From assembly GCA_001805005.1 (NCBI GenBank), contig MHDO01000048.1, forward strand, positions 1 through 7,603: 7,603 bases of DNA, in the 5' to 3' direction. Source of the stretch: Nitrospinae bacterium RIFCSPLOWO2_12_39_16. GTDB lineage: Bacteria; Nitrospinota; Nitrospinia; UBA9942. The notes under the pieces were generated by a model. It saw only the letters and a list, made by a program, of their open reading frames with translations. It did not search any database and was not told where the DNA came from. Below, piece after piece: positions 1 through 4,180 of this stretch; position 1 is the first letter of the stretch; each line of letters begins with the position of its first letter. The translations under genes were made by a program, and so were the position numbers.

Positions 1-1266
1 TCAGGAGTCGGTTTTGCCGAGGACATAAAAAAGGACGATGAAGGGTTAGGTAGAAATCTTTATAGCAGATTGCAGGATGAAGGTTTAAGTGGCTTCTTAA
101 GGACAGATTATTTCTCCTCTGACAAGGCTTCAAGTGAAAAGACAGACTTTTTGGGTCTTACTGCTCAGTTAAAAATACTGCCGAGACTCGGTGATAAGAT
201 TGACAGCCGCTTTGAGGCGAGGGCGTATAATTTTGACATATTACATTATAATAATGATAATTCAGTCAGTGAACTCCTTGAGGGTCTGGCAATCTTCCGT
301 TTTGAAAATTCCGATTTAAGTATTGGCAAGCAGATTATTACATGGGGGAGGGCAGATGGTGTAAACCCTACTGACAATCTGTCTCCAAAAAATTACACCC
401 TCCTCCTCCCTGAAGAGGGCGATAGAAAGACTGGAGTTGCATCCTTAAAATATGACTACTACTTTTCATCTGAACTAACTGCAACACTTTTTTACAGCCC
501 ATTTTTTGAGCCGAATAAAGTCCCATTTGCCTTTCCCTCTTTCATTCAGCCGACTGAAAAGAAGCCTGCTTATAATATTGAGAACAGCGAGGCAGCTTTT
601 AGATTAAATAAGATTGGTAGTGACCTTGATTGGTCAATAAGTTATTTTAATGGTTTTGACCTGACACCGGAGGTAAGGTATTTAGGAACTAATGGAGGGA
701 AGAGGCTTATAGAGATAACAAACCACAGGATTCAGGTTTTCGGTGCAGACTTTGCCAAAAATTATGGTCGCTATGGTTTTAGAGGAGAAGCGGCTTATAT
801 GCTGACAGAGGATATGGATGGCAATTATCCTTACATAAAAAATCCGAATCTTTATGGCGTCATTGGAGGCGATAGGACATTTATAGAGACACTAAACATA
901 AACCTTCAGTTCATAGGACGGTATATATTTAAATATTCAGATGTTGAGAAAATTCAAAATCAGGCAGAGAGGTCAATATATATAAAAAATGCGACTTTCA
1001 GCGGTGAGCTTGATGAAACTCAATATTCTATGAGTGGTCGTGTTGATTATAAACTATTTAATGAGACTCTTGATATGGAGGTATTTGGTGTCTGGAACTT
1101 CAATCGTAATGATTATTTTATACGACCCATTGTCCGCTATGCCTTTACAGACTCATGGAAAGGGATAATCGGAGGGGAGTTTTATGAGGGTGATGAAAAC
1201 AGGACATTATTTGGGGTCTTAAAAAAGAATAATACTATTTTTATGGAATTAAAGTATGGTTTCTGA
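1..1266 (+). CDS. Outer-membrane beta-barrel protein (porin/DUF1302-like), 5' partial
   Basis: The reading frame is open from the first base of the window to the TGA at 1264-1266, so the true start lies upstream. The first codons read SGVGFAED, which looks like the end of a Sec signal peptide with cleavage after GFA. A TTG at 70 is the first possible start inside the window but would discard this export signal, so I do not use it. The protein is rich in alternating aromatic and polar residues, typical of beta strands, and ends in ...ELKYGF with a C-terminal phenylalanine, the classic signal for outer-membrane barrel insertion. The segment QIITWGRADGVNP at about window codons 111-123 resembles the conserved strand and loop of DUF1302/alginate-export type barrels; that family assignment is from memory. 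The substrate is unknown. The next gene overlaps its end, so the two are probably co-transcribed and translationally coupled. Confidence 0.75.
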   Translation, partial: SGVGFAEDIKKDDEGLGRNLYSRLQDEGLSGFLRTDYFSSDKASSEKTDFLGLTAQLKILPRLGDKIDSRFEARAYNFDILHYNNDNSVSELLEGLAIFRFENSDLSIGKQIITWGRADGVNPTDNLSPKNYTLLLPEEGDRKTGVASLKYDYYFSSELTATLFYSPFFEPNKVPFAFPSFIQPTEKKPAYNIENSEAAFRLNKIGSDLDWSISYFNGFDLTPEVRYLGTNGGKRLIEITNHRIQVFGADFAKNYGRYGFRGEAAYMLTEDMDGNYPYIKNPNLYGVIGGDRTFIETLNINLQFIGRYIFKYSDVEKIQNQAERSIYIKNATFSGELDETQYSMSGRVDYKLFNETLDMEVFGVWNFNRNDYFIRPIVRYAFTDSWKGIIGGEFYEGDENRTLFGVLKKNNTIFMELKYGF

Positions 1267-2491
1267 ATTTGCATTGATTATTTTTTTAATCACCTATGCA
1301 GGTGTTGCTATTGGGGAAATTCCAGGGCTTGCCCTTGACAGGACAGGGATTGCACTCATTGGTGCAATTTTAATGGTTGTTTTTGGTGTCCTGTCAACAA
1401 AAGAGGCAATTCTCTCAATAGATATCTCTACTATACTCCTCCTCTACGGGCTTATGGTTCTCTCTTCTCAGTTCAGGCTTGGCGGTTTTTATACATGGAC
1501 TGCATTGAAGATTACAAAATTCATGGACAAGCCGGAGAGGTTTCTACTCGTGCTGATGATTGTAAGTGCAGTATTATCAGCCATCCTTGCAAATGATATA
1601 GTCTGCCTCGCATTTACACCTGTGCTCACAGTTTCACTTATGAATGCAGGTCTTAACCCTATTCCATTTCTCATCGGTCTTGCAGTATCAAGCAACATAG
1701 GCTCAGCATCTACTATTATTGGAAATCCTCAGAATATGCTAATAGGTCAACTGGGAAAACTTGATTTCGGTCATTTCTTTTTATGGTGCACACCTCCATC
1801 CCTTCTTTCCTTGATAGGGGCATATTTTGTTATAAATATTATTTACAGCAAAAATTTTGTGGGGAATAATTCTCCGGCTATTATTGAAAGACGGGCATGG
1901 GCATCTTTTAACAGGCATCAGAGTACGAAAGGGATAATAGCCACCATTATCCTGATTATTCTTTTCTTTACTGATATACCGAGGGAGATAAGTGCGATAA
2001 GTATTGCAGGACTTTTGCTTTGCAGCAGGAGTATGCACACCCGCTCAATACTTGGGTTTATAGACTGGCATCTGATTACACTCTTCTGTGCATTATTTAT
2101 TGTGATAAAGGGGGTAGAGGCAGTAAATCTGCCATTTACAATTGTTGAATTTTTAAATGCAAATAGTATTGATATTCACAATCTCTATATCCTTACTGGA
2201 TTTTCTACCCTATTAAGTAACATTGTGAGTAATGTCCCTGCAACAATGCTTATTACAAAATTCCTTGACCCTTCAAACCATACCCAATGGTATGTCCTTG
2301 CCCTTTCAAGCACTTTTGCAGGGAATCTAATAACTATCGGCAGTATTGCAAACCTTATTACCTTTGAGCAGGCGAAGGAGTATGGTGTTAATATAGGGTT
2401 TAAAGAACATGCAAAAGTGGGGATACCGGTGACAGTCGTATCGATTTTTATTACAATAGGCTGGATAATAATTCAGCAGTATATCTTCTGA
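1256..2491 (+). CDS. Inner-membrane anion permease, ArsB/NhaD (ion transporter) superfamily, YbiR-like
   Basis: A 411-aa protein made almost wholly of hydrophobic helices, as expected for a polytopic inner-membrane carrier. It has the internal two-fold motif pattern of the ArsB/NhaD/CitMHS superfamily: ANDIV around residues 112-116 followed by a P-containing helix, SNIGSASTIIGNPQN at 146-160, then SNIVSNVPATML at 321-332 and AGNLITIGSIANLI at 355-368 in the second half. The C-terminal EQAKEYG...GFKEHAKVGIPVT pattern is typical of YbiR-like members. Length is normal for the family, so it looks intact. The ATG overlaps the stop of the beta-barrel gene by 11 bp, with only a weak GGA eight bases upstream (1245-1247), which suggests translational coupling. 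An outer-membrane barrel paired with an inner-membrane permease suggests a shared uptake or efflux route for an anion. The substrate (arsenite, dicarboxylate, sodium/proton exchange or other) cannot be decided from sequence. Confidence 0.85.
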   Translation: MVSEFALIIFLITYAGVAIGEIPGLALDRTGIALIGAILMVVFGVLSTKEAILSIDISTILLLYGLMVLSSQFRLGGFYTWTALKITKFMDKPERFLLVLMIVSAVLSAILANDIVCLAFTPVLTVSLMNAGLNPIPFLIGLAVSSNIGSASTIIGNPQNMLIGQLGKLDFGHFFLWCTPPSLLSLIGAYFVINIIYSKNFVGNNSPAIIERRAWASFNRHQSTKGIIATIILIILFFTDIPREISAISIAGLLLCSRSMHTRSILGFIDWHLITLFCALFIVIKGVEAVNLPFTIVEFLNANSIDIHNLYILTGFSTLLSNIVSNVPATMLITKFLDPSNHTQWYVLALSSTFAGNLITIGSIANLITFEQAKEYGVNIGFKEHAKVGIPVTVVSIFITIGWIIIQQYIF

Positions 2492-2538
2492 AATACTGCA
2501 GAATTTTTCACGAAAATTTGAAAAACTGAAAAATCGTG

Positions 2539-2566
2539 TTGACATTTTTAAAGGGTATCTTATAAT
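2539..2566 (+). promoter_or_regulatory. Near-consensus sigma70 promoter of the HEPN-MNT module
   Basis: TTGACA at 2539-2544 and TATAAT at 2561-2566 are both perfect consensus hexamers, separated by 16 bp. Initiation would be expected near 2573, leaving a leader of only about 8 nt before the ATG at 2581, with no Shine-Dalgarno sequence. The octamer CTTATAAT occurs at 2559-2566 and again at 2575-2582, across the -10 and the start codon. This is a possible operator for autoregulation, which is common in toxin-antitoxin operons, but that role is inference. Confidence 0.75.
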
Positions 2567-2580
2567 TCCCATAACTTATA

Positions 2581-2973
2581 ATGATGAGTATATCTGAAAA
2601 AGTAGAATATTGGCTGGATATTGCCGATTATGACATAAATACAGCCCGCTCATTACAAAAAAACAGGAGATATCTCTACACTGTTTTTATGTGTCAGCAG
2701 GCGGTAGAGAAACTCTTAAAAGCAATTCATCTTCATAAATTTGCGAAAGAATCACCACGATCCCATAATCTTGTATAACTGCAAGGGCTGTTAGAGTTAA
2801 ATCTCCCTGAGAACCATCTTAAACTCCTTGCAGAATTGACAACATATTACATTGAAGGCAGGTATCCGTTCTATAAGAAAAAGTTGTCAACACTGGTCAA
2901 CAGAGAAAAGAGTTTGCAAATTTTAAAACAGACTGAGAAGTTATATAAATGGCTAAGGCGGAAACTAAAGTAA
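2581..2973 (+). pseudogene. HEPN-domain protein (toxin-type), interrupted by an in-frame stop
   Basis: The frame from ATG 2581 (or 2584) encodes 65 residues with the typical HEPN start: EYWLDIADYDINTA, then CQQAVEKLLKA around residues 38-48, then SHNLV. A TAA follows at 2776-2778. The same frame continues without a shift to the TAA at 2971-2973 and encodes LQGLLELNLPENH...LAELTTYYIEGRYP..., the expected second half of a PF05168-type HEPN domain. The full frame of about 130 codons is the usual length for this family. A single substitution at codon 66 (for example from TAT, CAA or GAA) therefore explains the break. HEPN proteins of this type are usually RNases controlled by a partner MNT nucleotidyltransferase, whose gene overlaps this frame by 25 bp. 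I could not place a clear Rx4-6H catalytic motif. The 65-aa product would lack half the helical bundle and is probably non-functional, unless the stop is a sequencing error or is suppressed. Confidence 0.8.
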
Positions 2974-3236
2974 TTAAGATTTTAAAGAAATACCTTAAAG
3001 AAGTAAAAAAGGTCTGTCATGTGGATAAGGCTATTCTTTTTGGCTCGTATGCCCGCGGTAAAACAAAGAAGGAAAGTGATATTGACATTGCCATCTTTTC
3101 AAGTAATGTTAATGACGAGAATAGATTAGAAACCATGACAAGGATAATTATGCTTATTGATAAGCTTAACTTAGACATTCAGCCGATAATCTTTTCTTAT
3201 GAAGATTATCTTGAGCCTGTTGCACAAATGACATAA
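2949..3236 (+). CDS. MNT-family minimal nucleotidyltransferase (antitoxin type), C-terminus replaced by a mobile element
   Basis: The 95-aa product carries the nucleotidyltransferase signature GSYARG...SDIDI (GS, ten residues, DxD) at about residues 32-48, plus a later acidic strand LDIQPIIF that fits the third catalytic aspartate. Such MNT proteins partner HEPN RNases, and in studied pairs they neutralise the toxin by nucleotide transfer to it. The ATG lies inside the end of the HEPN frame (25-bp overlap), so translation is probably coupled. The native frame runs only to codon 88 (3212). The last residues EPVAQMT and the TAA come from the terminal repeat of a 132-bp insertion. The original tail (KEDNDFISNEIKRKGIEIL...) is preserved beyond the insertion at 3349-3417. 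Catalytic motifs are intact, but the final helix, about 22 residues, is lost. The uninterrupted protein would have been 110 aa. Confidence 0.82.
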   Translation: MAKAETKVIKILKKYLKEVKKVCHVDKAILFGSYARGKTKKESDIDIAIFSSNVNDENRLETMTRIIMLIDKLNLDIQPIIFSYEDYLEPVAQMT

Positions 3237-3344
3237 TCATTCGTTTTGTCATGCTGAACTTGTTTCAGCATCTAACAAAGTCAATGAGTTACGAGACCCT
3301 GAAGCGAGTTCAGGGTGACAAATTGGTATTTGTGCAACAGGCTC
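3213..3344 (+). mobile_element. 132-bp MITE-like element, copy A, inserted in the MNT gene
   Basis: Perfect 17-bp terminal inverted repeats GAGCCTGTTGCACAAAT at 3213-3229 and its complement at 3328-3344 bound the element. It is flanked by the direct repeat TCTT at 3209-3212 and 3345-3348, a convincing 4-bp target duplication. Removing the element plus one TCTT restores an uninterrupted MNT reading frame, which proves insertion into a gene. The interior has two hairpins: TGCTGAA/TTCAGCA, and ACCCTGAA/TTCAGGGT around a GCGAG loop. These sit within an inner inverted repeat TTTGTCA/TGACAAA. There is no transposase, so it must have been mobilised in trans. The short inverted repeat and 4-bp duplication would fit an IS5-like parent, but I cannot name it. 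Confidence 0.88.
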
Positions 3345-3417
3345 TCTTAAGGAAGATAACGATTTTATATCAAATGAAATTAAAAGAAAGGGGATTGAAA
3401 TATTAGATAAGAATTGA
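3345..3417 (+). pseudogene. Orphaned 3' end of the MNT nucleotidyltransferase gene
   Basis: Starting with the right-hand TCTT duplication, the frame CTT AAG GAA GAT ... encodes KEDNDFISNEIKRKGIEILDKN and ends at TGA 3415-3417. When joined to codon 88 at 3210-3212 it completes a typical MNT C-terminal helix (xxF(I)xxEIxxxGIEI). It has no start of its own and is not expected to be translated. Nothing gene-like follows until the promoter at 3487; the 3418-3486 stretch is AT-rich and unremarkable. Confidence 0.85.
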
Positions 3418-3486
3418 AAGATATAGAAGTTCCACTTTATTCTTGGATGGTATGATAAAACCTCCCAAAAAAACACTAATTTCTCC

Positions 3487-3514
3487 TTGACAATGTAATT
3501 TTCTATGGTATATT
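3487..3514 (+). promoter_or_regulatory. Strong sigma70 promoter with extended -10, upstream of the lipoprotein gene
   Basis: TTGACA at 3487-3492 is a perfect -35. TATATT at 3509-3514 is a five-of-six -10 with a 16-bp spacer, and is preceded by TGG, giving an extended -10. Initiation is expected near 3521. It points towards the large surface-protein gene, with a leader of about 150 nt that contains the repeat at 3541-3652 and the ribosome binding site at 3659. Activity is inferred from sequence only. Confidence 0.65.
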
Positions 3515-3540
3515 TTCCGCATAATAATCCTAGTATTTTC

Positions 3541-3652
3541 TTTCCCCTCGTAAGGTTCGTTCCCCGAACGAACCATGGCTGTTCAGGGAACAGCCCCTAC
3601 AATTGGAGAGAGGATTAAGCTTGCCCCTGCGAAGGTAGGGGGTGAGGGGAAA
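3541..3652 (+). repeat. 112-bp MITE-like repeat with two perfect hairpins
   Basis: The ends TTTCCCCTC (3541-3549) and GAGGGGAAA (3644-3652) are perfect 9-bp inverted repeats. TATTTT occurs just outside both ends (3534-3539 and 3653-3658), a probable target duplication. Inside are two adjacent perfect hairpins: GGTTCGTTC/GAACGAACC with a CCC loop (3554-3574), and GGCTGTTC/GAACAGCC with an AGG loop (3577-3595). It encodes nothing. It lies in the predicted 5' leader of the surface-protein gene, between promoter and ribosome binding site. Confidence 0.7.
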
Positions 3653-3658
3653 TATTTT

Positions 3659-3751
3659 GGAGGGCTGAACATGATAAGCAATCTTGCCCCTGCCCCTGAT
3701 TTAATCAGGGGTAATCAAGGAAAGGCACAAAATTTGCTCAGTCAGTTTTAA
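3659..3751 (+). other. Ribosome binding site and ATG opening a 26-codon frame; probable severed start of the surface lipoprotein
   Basis: GGAGG at 3659-3663 lies seven bases before ATG 3671, the best translation start in this part of the window. It resembles the GGAGGGAACATG start of the DUF1566 gene at 7482. The frame begins MISNLAPAPDLI and ends at TAA 3749-3751, passing through a palindromic repeat. The lipoprotein signal sequence that follows is in another frame and has no start codon of its own. The simplest reading is that this was the original start and that a repeat insertion or indel separated it from the gene. A real 26-aa leader peptide is the alternative. Confidence 0.45.
3693..3711 (+). 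repeat. Palindrome in the leader or 5' end of the surface lipoprotein gene
   Basis: CCCCTGAT, a three-base TTA loop, then ATCAGGGG: a perfect 8-bp stem. It is preceded by a tandem GCCCCT at 3686-3697 and lies 20 bases after the ATG at 3671. It could hinder early translation, or mark a small repeat inserted into the gene start. Confidence 0.6.
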
Positions 3752-3969
3752 CCGGTAATAGAAATTTTTTTCTTTTCTCTCCCTTTCTCCCATTCTTCCC
3801 ATCACCCCTTCTCCTTTTCCTCACACTCACAATCATAACCTTATCCGGTTGCGGTGGTGGGGGAGGAAGTGATAACAGCACCACTCCTACCACTACTGAC
3901 ACTACTAATACAGCAACAGCATCAGCAACGACTTTGAGCAGTGTTAACATCTTAGATTCTTCAACATAG
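3715..3969 (+). pseudogene. N-terminal part of the surface lipoprotein (lipobox and linker), out of frame and without a start codon
   Basis: This frame is open from 3715 to the TAG at 3967-3969. It encodes a hydrophobic stretch ending FLTLTIITLSGC, with LSGC as a good type II (lipoprotein) signal cleavage site and the cysteine codon at 3850-3852. A linker GGGGGSDNSTTPTTTDTTNTATASATT follows, typical of surface-exposed lipoproteins. No ATG, GTG, TTG or CTG occurs in frame before the lipobox. At its end the protein continues in the +1 frame (open from 3956) as RITSSDNSSITFNGSPATTQTLKPGD..., which joins the large downstream gene. So there is one frameshift in the 3956-3966 overlap and a lost start upstream. 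The hydrophobic region is coded by an almost pure pyrimidine tract (3765-3831). Confidence 0.65.
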
Positions 3970-4180
3970 AGCCAGGATAACCTCATCAGACAATTCATCC
4001 ATCACTTTTAACGGTTCCCCTGCAACTACACAAACTTTAAAACCAGGGGATATCATTATTGTTCAAAATACAGCCCGAAAGGTAGATTCAATTACCACTA
4101 TCAATGGTCAGACGGTAATAAATACGGTTGAGCCTGAATTCAGCGAGGTTGTAAAAAGCATAGAGATTTCAGGTGATGTA

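Noticed and set aside
70..72. TTG start for the beta-barrel gene
   Set aside because: The frame is open to the window edge and the upstream codons look like a signal peptide cleavage region.
1489..2038. Reverse-strand frames inside the permease gene
   Set aside because: Antisense to conserved transporter motifs; no independent evidence.
2776..2778. Recoded stop (genetic code change or readthrough) in the HEPN gene
   Set aside because: TAA is used as a normal stop for the MNT gene here and no recoding signal is visible; a simple nonsense mutation is more economical.
3249..3476. Reverse-strand open frame of 75 codons across the MITE and MNT tail
   Set aside because: It is read through the hairpins of copy A and the antisense of the displaced MNT tail, with no recognisable domain.
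3541..3711. CRISPR array or tandem-repeat array
   Set aside because: The palindromes differ in sequence and there are no regularly spaced identical repeats.
3956..3966. Programmed +1 frameshift in the surface lipoprotein
   Set aside because: No slippery heptamer or stimulatory structure at the overlap, and the gene already lacks a start codon, so decay or sequence error is likelier.
3738..3998. Reverse-strand open frame of 86 codons rich in V, L, P and R
   Set aside because: It is antisense to the lipobox and pyrimidine tract; its composition is a by-product of that tract.
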